A stretch of 64,000 bases of DNA from Pseudomonas nitroreducens (GTDB taxonomy: Bacteria > Pseudomonadota > Gammaproteobacteria > Pseudomonadales > Pseudomonadaceae): NCBI RefSeq assembly GCF_014204515.1, contig NZ_JACHLI010000037.1:6580-70579 (forward strand), in the 5' to 3' direction. A model generated the notes under the pieces. The model was not told the origin of the DNA. It did no database searches and saw only the letters and a list, made by a program, of their open reading frames with translations. Shown here in pieces: positions 1 through 8,109 of the stretch. The translations under genes and the position numbers were made by a program. Every line of letters starts with the position of its first letter. Within the stretch, counting starts at the first letter, position 1.

Positions 1-738
1 GAAAGCCTCACCCACCACATCTCGCAGCAGTTCAATGCCGAGCTGGAGGAAGTGCGCAGCCATCTGCTGGCCATGGGCGGGCTGGTGGAAAAGCAGGTCA
101 ACGACGCGGTCAACGCGCTGATCGACGCCGACTCGGGCCTGGCCCAGCAGGTGCGCGAGATCGACGACCAGATCAACCAGATGGAGCGCAACATCGACGA
201 GGAATGCCTGCGCATCCTCGCCCGTCGCCAGCCGGCCGCCTCCGACCTGCGTCTGATCATCAGCATCTCCAAGTCGGTGATCGACCTGGAGCGCATCGGT
301 GACGAAGCCTCGAAGATCGCCCGCCGCGCCATCCAGCTGTGCGAGGAAGGCGAGTCGCCGCGCGGCTACGTCGAGGTGCGCCACATCGGCAACCAGGTGC
401 GCAAGATGGTGCAGGAGGCGCTGGACGCCTTCGCCCGCTTCGACGCCGACCTCGCCCTGTCGGTCGCCCAGTACGACAAGACCGTCGACCGCGAGTACAA
501 GACCGCCCTGCGCGAGCTGGTCACCTACATGATGGAAGACCCGCGGGCGATCTCCCGCGTGCTCAACGTCATCTGGGCCCTGCGTTCGCTGGAGCGCATC
601 GGCGACCACGCACGCAACATCGCCGAACTGGTGATCTACCTGGTGCGCGGTACCGACGTGCGCCACCTCGGCCTGACCCGCATGAAGGAAGAAGTGCAGG
701 GCAAGTCCGCGAGCCAGCCCGAGAGCAAGCCCGAATAA
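1..738 (+). CDS. phoU: Phosphate-specific transport system accessory protein PhoU (5' end cut by window)
   Basis: The reading frame is open from base 1, so the true start lies just upstream; about 245 residues are visible. PhoU is a cytoplasmic protein that links the PstSCAB phosphate transporter to the PhoR kinase and keeps the Pho regulon off when phosphate is plentiful. Two related three-helix repeats are visible, each with an E/DRIGD metal-binding motif: LERIGDEASKIA in the first and LERIGDHARNIAE in the second. These bind the metal clusters typical of the family. It should close a pst operon lying upstream. A terminator follows 20 bases after the stop. Identification is secure; only the first few residues are missing. 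Confidence 0.97.
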   Translation, partial: ESLTHHISQQFNAELEEVRSHLLAMGGLVEKQVNDAVNALIDADSGLAQQVREIDDQINQMERNIDEECLRILARRQPAASDLRLIISISKSVIDLERIGDEASKIARRAIQLCEEGESPRGYVEVRHIGNQVRKMVQEALDAFARFDADLALSVAQYDKTVDREYKTALRELVTYMMEDPRAISRVLNVIWALRSLERIGDHARNIAELVIYLVRGTDVRHLGLTRMKEEVQGKSASQPESKPE

Positions 739-758
739 GCACCCGCCTGCTGCTCGAT

Positions 759-790
759 GAACCCGGCCTTGCGCCGGGTTCGTCATTTTA
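759..790 (+). terminator. Rho-independent terminator of the pst-phoU operon
   Basis: An 8-bp GC-rich stem (AACCCGGC / GCCGGGTT) with a short loop is followed by a T-containing tail. It sits directly after phoU and before the separate response-regulator gene. Confidence 0.7.
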
Positions 791-870
791 TGGCCGGACG
801 GTCCCGTGCCAATGGCACGTAGCCACCCGGCAAGGCTATCCTTCGCCCTATCGATTTTCCGGAGATGCCG

Positions 871-1767
871 ATGGGCAAGGTCAGTGTGCTGGTGGTGGAT
901 GACGCTCCGTTCATCCGTGACCTGGTGAAGAAAGGGCTGCGCGACCATTTCCCCGGTCTGCAGATCGAGGAGGCGGTCAATGGCCGCAAGGCCCAGCAGT
1001 TCCTCGCGCGCCAGGCGGTGGACCTGATCCTCTGCGACTGGGAAATGCCCGAACTGTCGGGCATCGAGCTGCTCACCTGGTGCCGCGAGCAGGACAGCCT
1101 GAAGACCACGCCCTTCATCATGGTCACCAGCCGTGGCGACAAGGACAACGTGGTGCAGGCGATCCAGGCCGGCGTCTCCGACTTCATCGGCAAGCCGTTC
1201 TCCAACGACCAGCTGGTGAGCAAGGTGAAGAAGGCGCTGTCGCGCGCCGGCAAGCTCGAAGCGCTGGCCGCCCAGGCGCCGCAGCGCAGCCTGGTGGGGT
1301 CGATGCCCAATGACTCGCTCGCCGCTCTCACCGGTGGCAAGGCCGATGTCGTGCGCCCGGCGGCGCCCGCCGCAGCGCGCCCTGCCGCGGAGGCTCCAGC
1401 CCCTGCTGCTGCGGCGCCGGCGGCCCGCAGTGGTGCCAAGGGCCAGCAGGGCCAGTTGCGGCTGCCTTCGATCAGTCTGCCTTGTGTGATCAAGGCGATC
1501 AGCCTCAAGGAGGCGCTGCTGGTGGTCAAACGCGGCACGCCGCTGCCGCAGGTGCTGGAGAGCGCCGTGCTGGACCTGGAAGAAGACAGCGATGTCGCCC
1601 GCCTCAACGGCTACCTGCACGCGGTGGCGGCGCTGGAGCCCAAGCCGGACAGCGAGTGGCTGCAGCTGACCTTCCGTTTCGTCGACCGCGACCCGCAGAA
1701 GCTCGACTACCTGTCGCGCCTGATTGCCCGCGGCAGCACCCAGAAGCATTACGTCCCCGGCGCCTGA
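871..1767 (+). CDS. Response regulator with degenerate PilZ-like C-terminal domain
   Basis: Residues 1-120 form a CheY-like receiver: acidic pair D10/D11, phospho-acceptor D56 in LILCDWEMP, T86 and K108 are all present. An Ala/Pro-rich linker (about 150-195) leads to a C-terminal domain of about 100 residues. Its end (WLQLTFRFVDRDPQKLDYLS) resembles the last strand and helix of PilZ domains. The RxxxR and DxSxxG c-di-GMP ligands are not evident, so binding is doubtful. No kinase gene adjoins it. The ATG at 871 is preferred over the one at 865 because GGAG lies 6 bases upstream of 871. It corresponds in position to PA5364; function is unknown. Confidence 0.85.
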   Translation: MGKVSVLVVDDAPFIRDLVKKGLRDHFPGLQIEEAVNGRKAQQFLARQAVDLILCDWEMPELSGIELLTWCREQDSLKTTPFIMVTSRGDKDNVVQAIQAGVSDFIGKPFSNDQLVSKVKKALSRAGKLEALAAQAPQRSLVGSMPNDSLAALTGGKADVVRPAAPAAARPAAEAPAPAAAAPAARSGAKGQQGQLRLPSISLPCVIKAISLKEALLVVKRGTPLPQVLESAVLDLEEDSDVARLNGYLHAVAALEPKPDSEWLQLTFRFVDRDPQKLDYLSRLIARGSTQKHYVPGA

Positions 1768-1889
1768 GCCGACTGCCCCGCGCCGACCGACGGGCAGTAC
1801 TGCTTCACACGCCGACCGGCGGCAGGTCGCGACGCAGAGCCTACGCTGCTAGTCTTGCCTGCGTCGCCATACCTATAACCAGAGTCGAC

Positions 1890-2789
1890 ATGCTAGGGCG
1901 CAGTATCCTCCTGTGCGGTCTATTGGCCGCATCGGGCACGGCTTCGGCCGTGACCATCTACAAGTACACCGACGCCAATGGCGTGGTCACCTACACGGAC
2001 AAGGCCGTGGCGGGTGCGGCGGTGTTCGTCTTCCGCGATCGCATGGTCGAGCACCTGGAACTGCAGGTGAAGCTGGAGACCAGGAAGCATGCCGGCGGCG
2101 AGACGCTGCAGGTGCGCAATGACCTGTACGCACCGGTGGAGGTGGAGCTGAGCGTGACCGGCGCGCAGAACGCCGTGGGCGTGCCGCAGAAGCCGATCCG
2201 CTGGGTGCTGGCGCCGCGCAGTTCGATCCGCCTGGCCACCCTGACCGCGCTCGATCCGTCCAAGCCGCTGCGCTACAAGCCCAAGCTGCGCTATGCCCTG
2301 GGCGACCCGCGGCCGACGCCGCTGTCCTACCAGTACGCGCTGCCCTGGACCGGCGGGCCGTTCCGCCTGACCCAGGGCGCCAATGGCCGCTACAGCCATT
2401 TCACCCCCAAGGGCCGCTACGCCATGGACATCGCCATGCCGGTGGGCACGCCGATCATCGCGGCGCGCGGCGGCACCGTGGTGAAGATCGAGAACGGCCA
2501 GGATGGCCGCGGCAAGAATCCGTCCGGCAACTTCGTGCGCATCCTCCACGACGACGGCACCATGGGCGTCTACCTGCACCTGATGCGCGGCTCGGTGCTG
2601 GTCCACGAAGGCCAGCGTGTCGCTACCGGTTCGCCGCTGGCGAAATCGGGCAATACCGGCAACAGCAGCGGCCCGCACCTGCATTTCGTGGTGCAGCGCA
2701 ACGTCGGCCTGGAGCTGGTCTCGATTCCCTACGACTTCTCCCAGCCGGTGGATACCCTGCCGAACTTCGCGGTGGTGAAGGGCAACTGA
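1890..2789 (+). CDS. Secreted M23 family metallopeptidase with N-terminal DUF4124
   Basis: A 299-residue protein with a signal peptide (about 1-20, ending TASA). A DUF4124 segment follows (IYKYTDANGVVTYTD, about 23-37). The C-terminal half is an LytM/M23 zinc endopeptidase domain. The zinc ligands of the family are visible: H170 with D180 in the HxnD motif and H263/H265 in GPHLHF. M23 enzymes cut peptidoglycan cross-links in the periplasm, so a role in wall remodelling is likely; the exact bond is not predictable. ATG 1890 is the start that gives an intact signal peptide. It stands alone and ends at a bidirectional terminator shared with the gene on the other strand. Confidence 0.88.
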   Translation: MLGRSILLCGLLAASGTASAVTIYKYTDANGVVTYTDKAVAGAAVFVFRDRMVEHLELQVKLETRKHAGGETLQVRNDLYAPVEVELSVTGAQNAVGVPQKPIRWVLAPRSSIRLATLTALDPSKPLRYKPKLRYALGDPRPTPLSYQYALPWTGGPFRLTQGANGRYSHFTPKGRYAMDIAMPVGTPIIAARGGTVVKIENGQDGRGKNPSGNFVRILHDDGTMGVYLHLMRGSVLVHEGQRVATGSPLAKSGNTGNSSGPHLHFVVQRNVGLELVSIPYDFSQPVDTLPNFAVVKGN

Positions 2790-2803
2790 GCTTCCTCCGG
2801 TAA

Positions 2804-2836
2804 AGAAAAAAGGCTGCCCGAAGGCAGCCTTTTTTC
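2804..2836. terminator. Bidirectional terminator
   Basis: A perfect 8-bp stem AGGCTGCC / GGCAGCCT has an A-rich tract on its left and a T tract on its right. It can therefore end transcription from both convergent genes (M23 peptidase and CNNM/CBS protein). Confidence 0.85.
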
Positions 2837-2853
2837 ATGGGCGAGGGCAGGAC

Positions 2854-4194
2854 TCAGTCCAGCTTCACCACCTTGGCGAGGACGATCTTCGGGCCCTTCA
2901 TCTTCTTCACGATGATGCGCAGGCCTTCGGTATCCAGCACTTCCTCTTCTTCCGGCACGCGCTTGAGCGTGTCGTAGACCAGGCCGGCGAGGGTATCCGC
3001 CTCGACGTGGTCCAGATCGATGCCCAGCAGGCGCTCCAGCTTGAACAGCGGGGTGTCGCCACGCACCAGCAGCTTGCCGGGCTGGTAGGCGACGATGCCG
3101 CGCTCGGCTTTGCGGTGTTCGTCCTGGATATCGCCGACCAGCACTTCCAGCACATCTTCCATGGTCAGGTAGCCGACGACCTTGTGGTCGGCTTCCTCCA
3201 CCAGCGCAAAGTGCGAGCCGCCCTGGCGGAACTGTTCCAGCAGGCGCGCCAGCGGCAGGTGCTTGGTGACCATTTCCAGCGGGTGGGTCAGCTCATCGAG
3301 GTCGAAGGACTCCGGCAGGCTGTCCAGCGTGGCCAGGGCCAGCAGCAGATCCTTGATGTGCAGCAGGCCGATGAACTCGCCCTTCTCGCTGTCGTAAACC
3401 GGGTAGCGGCTGTACTTGTGGCGGCGGATGGTGGCGAGGATGTCGTCCAGCGGGGCAGTGCGTTCCAGGTAGACTAGGTCTTCGCGGGAGTTGGCCCAGT
3501 CCACCACCTCCAGCTCGCCCAGCTCCACCGCCGAGGCCAGCACGCGCATGCCCTGGTCGCTGGGGTCGTGGGCGCGGCTGGAGTGCAGGATCAGCTTGAG
3601 CTCGTCGCGGCTGTAGTGGTGCTCGTGGTGCGGCCCCGGCTCGCCCTGCCCGGCGATCTTGAGGATGGCGTTGGCGCTGGCGTTGAGCAGCCAGATGGCC
3701 GGGTACATCGCCCAGTAGAACAGGTACAGCGGCACCGCGGTCCACAGCGACAGCAGCTCGGGCTTGCGGATCGCCCAGGACTTGGGCGCCAGCTCGCCGA
3801 CCACGATGTGCAGGTAGGAGATGATGAAGAACGCGGTGAAGAACGACACGCCGCGGATGACTTCCTCGGAGTGCACGCCGGCCCAGGCCAGCAGCGGTTC
3901 GAGCAGTTCGGCGAAGGCCGGCTCGCCGACCCAGCCCAGGCCCAGGGAGGCCAGGGTGATGCCCAGCTGGCAGGCCGAGAGGTAGGCGTCGAGCTGGTTG
4001 TGCACCTTGCGCAGGATGGTGCCGCGCCAGCCGTGCTGGTTGGCGATGGTCTCCACCCGGGTGGAGCGCAGCTTGACCATGGCGAACTCGGCGGCGACGA
4101 AGAAGCCGTTGAGCACGACGAGGAACAGGGCGAACAGGATCAGGCCGAAATCGGCGAAATAGGTGAGGAAGTTGCTACTAGGGGAAGGGTCCAT
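2854..4194 (-). CDS. CNNM/CorC-HlyC family membrane protein with CBS pair
   Basis: A 446-residue protein. The N-terminal DUF21/CNNM transmembrane domain (about 1-200) begins with a strongly hydrophobic segment (FGLILFALFLVVLNGFFVAAEFAM). A CBS-domain pair (about 215-340) and a C-terminal CorC_HlyC domain follow. Relatives are often called hemolysin-like, but CNNM/CorC members work in magnesium or sodium-linked ion transport, with CBS domains sensing adenine nucleotides. That role is inferred here. It reads toward the M23 peptidase and lies downstream of phoR on the same strand, 92 bases away, so weak co-transcription with phoBR is possible. Confidence 0.88.
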   Translation of the reverse strand: MDPSPSSNFLTYFADFGLILFALFLVVLNGFFVAAEFAMVKLRSTRVETIANQHGWRGTILRKVHNQLDAYLSACQLGITLASLGLGWVGEPAFAELLEPLLAWAGVHSEEVIRGVSFFTAFFIISYLHIVVGELAPKSWAIRKPELLSLWTAVPLYLFYWAMYPAIWLLNASANAILKIAGQGEPGPHHEHHYSRDELKLILHSSRAHDPSDQGMRVLASAVELGELEVVDWANSREDLVYLERTAPLDDILATIRRHKYSRYPVYDSEKGEFIGLLHIKDLLLALATLDSLPESFDLDELTHPLEMVTKHLPLARLLEQFRQGGSHFALVEEADHKVVGYLTMEDVLEVLVGDIQDEHRKAERGIVAYQPGKLLVRGDTPLFKLERLLGIDLDHVEADTLAGLVYDTLKRVPEEEEVLDTEGLRIIVKKMKGPKIVLAKVVKLD

Positions 4195-4286
4195 GGTTCT
4201 GTTGGTTCAAGAATGGACGGACAAGGATGCGGTTCGTGGGGCCTGGCTGGCAAGCCCGTCTGTAGCGCAGGCGAAGTCGGCCATGG

Positions 4287-5591
4287 TTATGCGCGGCTCT
4301 CCACCTGTTGCGGCGGGAAGTGGCAGGTGAAGCTGCTGCCCTTGCCCGGCACGCTGCTGATGTCCAGGGTGCCGCGGTGGCGCAGCAGCACGTGCTTGAC
4401 GATGGCCAGGCCCAGGCCGGTGCCGCCGGTGCTGGCGTTGCGGCTGGAATCGACGCGGTAGAAGCGCTCGGTCAGGCGCGGCAGGTGTTTGGGATCGATG
4501 CCGATGCCGCTGTCCTGCACGGCCAGGTGCGCGCCTTGCTCGTCAGCCCACCAGCGAATGCGGATCTCGCCCTCGTCGGGGGTGTACTTCACGGCGTTGA
4601 ATACCAAGTTGGAGAAGGCACTGCGCAGTTCCGCCTCGCTGCCCTTGAGCTTCACCTTCGCATCCGCCTCCAGGCTGATGCGGTGGTTGCGGCCGGCGGA
4701 GAGCGCCTGGGCGTCGTTGCGGATCGACAGCAGCATCAGGTCCACCGCCACCGGCTTGTTGTCCGCCGGGTAGTCGGTGGCTTCCAGCTTGGCCAGCAGG
4801 AGCAGGTCGTTGAGCAGGTTCTGCATGCGTCCGGCCTGCTGCTGCATCTGCTGCAGGGCGCGGGTCCAGCGCGGGTTCACGTCCTCGACATTGTCCAGCA
4901 GCGTCTCCAGGTAGCCGGCGATCACCGTCAGCGGCGTGCGCAGCTCATGGGAAACGTTGGCGACGAAGTCCTTGCGCATCTGTTCCAGCTGGTGGACGCG
5001 GGTCACGTCGCGCACCAGCATCAGGTGCTCGCCGGCGCCATAGAGGGTGATGTGGAACTGCAGGCGCAGGTTGTCGCTGATCGGCGAGGAGAGCTCCAGC
5101 GGCTCGCGGTAATCCTCGCCCTCGAAGTATTCCTTGAAGCGCGGATGGCGCACCAGGTTGGTCACCGGCTGGCCACCGTCCTGCGGACTCTTCAGGCCCA
5201 GCAGGCGCTCGGCGGACTGGTTCCACCATTCCAGGTTGCCGTCGCGGTCGAGCAGGATCATGCCGTCGCGCAGCGCCGCGGTGGACTCCTGCATGCGGTC
5301 GATCACTGCCTGCAGGCGGCCGCGGGCCTTCTGGTTGCGGCGCTGCAGGTGATAGATGCTGTCGAAGATCTCGCCCCACAGGCCGTAGCCATCGGGCGGT
5401 GCTTCGTCGGGCTGGTGGTTCTTCAGCCACTTGTGCAGGCGCAGCAGCTGCCAGGTCGACCAGCCCAGGTAAGCGCCCAGCGCCACGGCGACGGCACAGC
5501 CGTACTGGCCGGTGATCAGGCCGAGCAGGGCGCCGGCGGCTACGACTAGCAGCAGGTGGCGTATCAGCACGCCACTCCAGTTCTGGGTCAC
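4287..5591 (-). CDS. phoR: Phosphate regulon sensor histidine kinase PhoR
   Basis: A 434-residue inner-membrane kinase. Two hydrophobic helices lie near the N-terminus (about 8-45) with almost no periplasmic loop, as in known PhoR proteins, which sense phosphate through PstSCAB/PhoU rather than directly. A linker and PAS domain (about 95-200) precede the HisKA domain. The phospho-acceptor is H215 in FVANVSHELRTPL. The HATPase domain with N, G1 and G2 boxes (FNAVKYTPDEG, DSGIGI, GTGLGLAI) ends the protein. It phosphorylates PhoB under phosphate limitation. The gene follows phoB after a 39-base gap on the same strand. Confidence 0.97.
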   Translation of the reverse strand: MTQNWSGVLIRHLLLVVAAGALLGLITGQYGCAVAVALGAYLGWSTWQLLRLHKWLKNHQPDEAPPDGYGLWGEIFDSIYHLQRRNQKARGRLQAVIDRMQESTAALRDGMILLDRDGNLEWWNQSAERLLGLKSPQDGGQPVTNLVRHPRFKEYFEGEDYREPLELSSPISDNLRLQFHITLYGAGEHLMLVRDVTRVHQLEQMRKDFVANVSHELRTPLTVIAGYLETLLDNVEDVNPRWTRALQQMQQQAGRMQNLLNDLLLLAKLEATDYPADNKPVAVDLMLLSIRNDAQALSAGRNHRISLEADAKVKLKGSEAELRSAFSNLVFNAVKYTPDEGEIRIRWWADEQGAHLAVQDSGIGIDPKHLPRLTERFYRVDSSRNASTGGTGLGLAIVKHVLLRHRGTLDISSVPGKGSSFTCHFPPQQVESRA

Positions 5592-5630
5592 GAAATTCCG
5601 TTCCTTGTGCCCGTCGGGTCAGGGACCCGG

Positions 5631-6320
5631 TCAGCTTTTGGTCGAGAAACGATACCCGGTGCCGCGCACGGTCTGAACCAGATTTTCGTATACCTCGCCC
5701 AGGGCCTTGCGCAGGCGGCGGATATGCACGTCGACGGTGCGCTCCTCGACGTAGACGTTGCCGCCCCAGACCTGGTCCAGCAGCTGGCCACGGGTGTAGG
5801 CGCGCTCCTGGTGGGTCATGAAGAACTGCAGCAGGCGGTACTCGGTCGGGCCCATCTCGGCGGGCTTGCCGTCGATGGTCACGCGGTGGCTGATCGGGTC
5901 GAGCATCAGGCCGCCGACTTCGATCGGCGTCTCGCTGTCGCCAGCGCCGGTGCGACGCAGCACGGCTTTCAGGCGGGCAACCAGTTCGCGGGGGGAGAAC
6001 GGCTTGGTGATGTAGTCATCCGCGCCGACTTCCAGACCCTGGATCTTGTTGTCCTCTTCACCCTTGGCGGTGAGCATGATGATCGGGATGGCCGCGGTCA
6101 GCTCGTCGCGCTTGAGGCGGCGGGCCAGCTCGATGCCGGAGGTGCCCGGAAGCATCCAGTCGAGCAGGATCAGGTCCGGCTTGCGATCGACGATCACCGC
6201 GTGGGCCTGCTGGGCGCTGTCGGCCTCCAGACATTCGTAGCCGGCCATCTCCAGGGCCACGGCGATCATTTCCCGGATCGGAGCTTCGTCATCGACGATG
6301 AGGATTGTCTTGCCAACCAT
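5631..6320 (-). CDS. phoB: Phosphate regulon response regulator PhoB
   Basis: A 229-residue OmpR-type regulator. Receiver domain landmarks are D10/D11, phospho-acceptor D54 (LILLDWMLPG), T84 and K106 (TKPFS). The C-terminal winged helix includes the transactivation-loop region and DNA-recognition helix (ERTVDVHIRRLRKAL). Phosphorylated PhoB binds Pho boxes to activate phosphate scavenging genes. It is the first gene of a phoB-phoR operon. A candidate Pho box lies about 48 bases upstream of its start, which would fit autoregulation. Confidence 0.97.
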   Translation of the reverse strand: MVGKTILIVDDEAPIREMIAVALEMAGYECLEADSAQQAHAVIVDRKPDLILLDWMLPGTSGIELARRLKRDELTAAIPIIMLTAKGEEDNKIQGLEVGADDYITKPFSPRELVARLKAVLRRTGAGDSETPIEVGGLMLDPISHRVTIDGKPAEMGPTEYRLLQFFMTHQERAYTRGQLLDQVWGGNVYVEERTVDVHIRRLRKALGEVYENLVQTVRGTGYRFSTKS

Positions 6321-6627
6321 GCTGAGGCCTCAGAAATTCTGTGTTGCGCCGCATTAGATAACGGAAATATTTCATGAATGTGACATCCCGATGGTAGCCG
6401 AGCCTCGCTGCAGAGCGCTCGTCTATGCTGAACGGGTCGCCGCGCGATTCCTGCGCGGTGCCAACGGAACGCGCCGGCCCGGTCGGCGGCGCGGCCGGCA
6501 GAGCCTTTGTCGGATCAAGCGATGACGGTAGTGAGTGCGTTTGTCGCCCTGGCCGGCCCTGCCTGCAAGTCCGCCTGCCTCTGGGTCGAAGCTCGCGCCG
6601 TTTCCACCTCACCAGAGGAGAAGCGTG
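6321..6627. other. Divergent intergenic region between phoB and a secreted-repeat gene
   Basis: About 307 bases drive both phoB (minus) and the small secreted protein (plus). It contains a candidate Pho box close to phoB and a possible -10 (TATGCT, near 6424) for the plus strand. GC-rich inverted segments occur in the middle but no small gene is convincing. Confidence 0.5.
6369..6386 (-). promoter_or_regulatory. Candidate Pho box upstream of phoB
   Basis: On the minus strand the site reads ATGTCAC, a 4-base spacer, then ATGAAAT. Against the Pho-box consensus of two CTGTCAT-like heptamers spaced by 4, it matches 5 of 7 and 4 of 7 positions. Location and spacing are right; the second half is weak. 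Confidence 0.4.
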
Positions 6628-6993
6628 ATGAAACTGCTATTCCCGGCCCTGGCACTGGGCCTGATGCTGCCGGCGCTGTCGGCCCTGGCCGCCGAGCCTG
6701 CCACGGTGAAAAACGGCATGATGGTCGATGCCAAGGGCATGACGCTCTACACCTACGACAAGGACAGCGGCGGCAAGTCGGCCTGCGCCGGCCAGTGCGC
6801 GGAGAACTGGCCACCCCTGAGCGCGGGTGCGGATGCCAAGGCGATGGGCGACTGGACGGTGATCAAGCGCGACGACGGCACCCACCAGTGGGCCTACAAG
6901 GGCAAGCCGCTGTACACCTTCGTCAAGGACATGGCGGCGGGTGATATGTCCGGCGAGGGCAAGATGGGCGCCTGGCACATGGCCAAGCCGTAA
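6628..6993 (+). CDS. Small secreted protein of the COG4315 / PF03640 repeat family
   Basis: A 121-residue protein with a clear signal peptide (about 1-21, ending SALAA). Two copies of the PF03640 secreted repeat follow: one around MTLYTYDKDSGGKSACAG and one around GKPLYTFVKDMAAGDMSG. Relatives are often annotated as lipoproteins, but no lipobox cysteine is present at the signal end, so a soluble periplasmic or secreted form is expected. A single Cys pair (ACAGQCAENW) could form a disulfide. Molecular role is unknown. ATG 6628 is preceded by a strong AGAGGAG. It is divergent from phoB. Confidence 0.82.
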   Translation: MKLLFPALALGLMLPALSALAAEPATVKNGMMVDAKGMTLYTYDKDSGGKSACAGQCAENWPPLSAGADAKAMGDWTVIKRDDGTHQWAYKGKPLYTFVKDMAAGDMSGEGKMGAWHMAKP

Positions 6994-7002
6994 CGGCCTT
7001 TC

Positions 7003-7092
7003 GTAGGAGCGAGGGGGACGCCTAGTTCTTGCTCGCGAATCCGCTTGACGCACATGGCGCCAGGAATGGTTCGCGAGCAAGCTCGCTCCTAC
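7003..7092. repeat. REP-type inverted repeat element, family A
   Basis: The left arm starts GTAGGAGCGAGG and carries GCTCGCGAA; the right arm reads TTCGCGAGCAAGCTCGCTCC then TAC. The arms are inverted and separated by a variable middle. A second copy with the same arms lies at 54014-54104. Confidence 0.8.
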
Positions 7093-7105
7093 AGGTTGGT
7101 ATTGG

Positions 7106-7178
7106 CGTAGGAGCGGACTCCGTCCGCGATGGCTTCCGGCGCGATGCGGACCTATCGCGGACGGAGTCCGCTCCTACG
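7106..7178. repeat. REP-type inverted repeat element, family B
   Basis: A 25-base arm starting CGTAGGAGCGGACTCC and ending CGCGAT is repeated inverted (ATCGCGG...CTCCTACG) after a 23-base centre. Related copies occur at 54994-55074 and, cut by the window end, at 63985-64000. Confidence 0.82.
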
Positions 7179-7191
7179 TGACGTCTGGCCT

Positions 7192-8082
7192 TTAGCGCAG
7201 GGCAAAGTCCAGCACGGTGCCGAGGAAGATCGCCAGCCCCGCCCAGTGGTTGTGCAGGAAGGCCTTGAAGCACTTCATCGGCTCGCGGTCGCGGGTCGAA
7301 TGGAACTGCCAGGCGAAGCAGCCGGCCGCCACCGCCAGGCCCAGGTAGTAGGTCAGGTGCATCGCCAGCTTGTTGCCGGCGAGGATCAGCAGCAGAAGCA
7401 TCAGGCCCTGCAGGCTCAGGTTGATCACCCGGTCGGCGTCGCCGAAGAGGATCGCCGTGGACTTCATGCCCATCTTCAGGTCGTCCTCGCGGTCGGTCAT
7501 CGCGTAGTAGGTGTCGTAGGCCACCGTCCACAGCACGTTGGCGAAGAACAGCAGCCAGGCCACCGCCGGCAGCGTGCCGCTGGCTGCGGTGAAGGCCATC
7601 GGGATGCCCCAGGAGAACGCCGCGCCCAGCACCACCTGCGGGTAGTAGGTGTAGCGCTTCATGAACGGGTAGAGCGCCGCGATGGCCGCGCCGCCGAAGG
7701 ACAGCCAGATGGTCTGCGCATTGGTGCACAGCACCAGCAGGAAGCTCAGTCCCAGCAGCGTGAAGAAGGCGATCCAGGCCTCGCGCACGCTGATCCTGCC
7801 GGTCGCCAGCGGGCGCGCCTTGGTGCGCTCGACGTGGCCGTCGAGCTTGCGGTCGGCGAAGTCGTTGATCACGCAGCCGGCCATGCGCATCAGCACGGTG
7901 CCAAGGATGAAGATCGCCAGGTTCTTCGCGCTCGGCACGCCGCCGCTGGCCATCCACAGCGCCCACAGCGTCGGCCAGAGCAGCAGGTAGATGCCGATCG
8001 GCTTGTCCATGCGCGTCAGCTGGATGAAGTCCCAGGCGCGGGGATGCAGGCGGGCGAGGGGTTTGATCAGGGCGACGAACAT
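7192..8082 (-). CDS. ubiA: 4-hydroxybenzoate polyprenyltransferase UbiA
   Basis: A 296-residue integral membrane prenyltransferase that attaches the polyprenyl tail to 4-hydroxybenzoate in ubiquinone synthesis. The first Asp-rich motif is N73-D74-x2-D77-x3-D81 (INDFADRKLDGH), which binds Mg-diphosphate. The second Asp-rich segment is in YDTYYAMTDREDDLK. Many hydrophobic helices are visible, about nine as usual for the family. It follows ubiC with a 27-base gap on the same strand, so substrate-making and substrate-using enzymes are co-transcribed. The stop abuts a REP element. Confidence 0.96.
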   Translation of the reverse strand: MFVALIKPLARLHPRAWDFIQLTRMDKPIGIYLLLWPTLWALWMASGGVPSAKNLAIFILGTVLMRMAGCVINDFADRKLDGHVERTKARPLATGRISVREAWIAFFTLLGLSFLLVLCTNAQTIWLSFGGAAIAALYPFMKRYTYYPQVVLGAAFSWGIPMAFTAASGTLPAVAWLLFFANVLWTVAYDTYYAMTDREDDLKMGMKSTAILFGDADRVINLSLQGLMLLLLILAGNKLAMHLTYYLGLAVAAGCFAWQFHSTRDREPMKCFKAFLHNHWAGLAIFLGTVLDFALR

Positions 8083-8109
8083 GGCGGCCTCCGGAAAACG
8101 ATCCGGGAA

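Noticed and set aside
865..870. ATG at 865 as start of the response regulator
   Set aside because: The ATG overlaps the expected spacer; GGAG fits ATG 871 at 6 bases far better.
7003..7178. CRISPR-like spacing of repeats
   Set aside because: The repeats are inverted pairs of different families, not direct repeats with uniform spacers.
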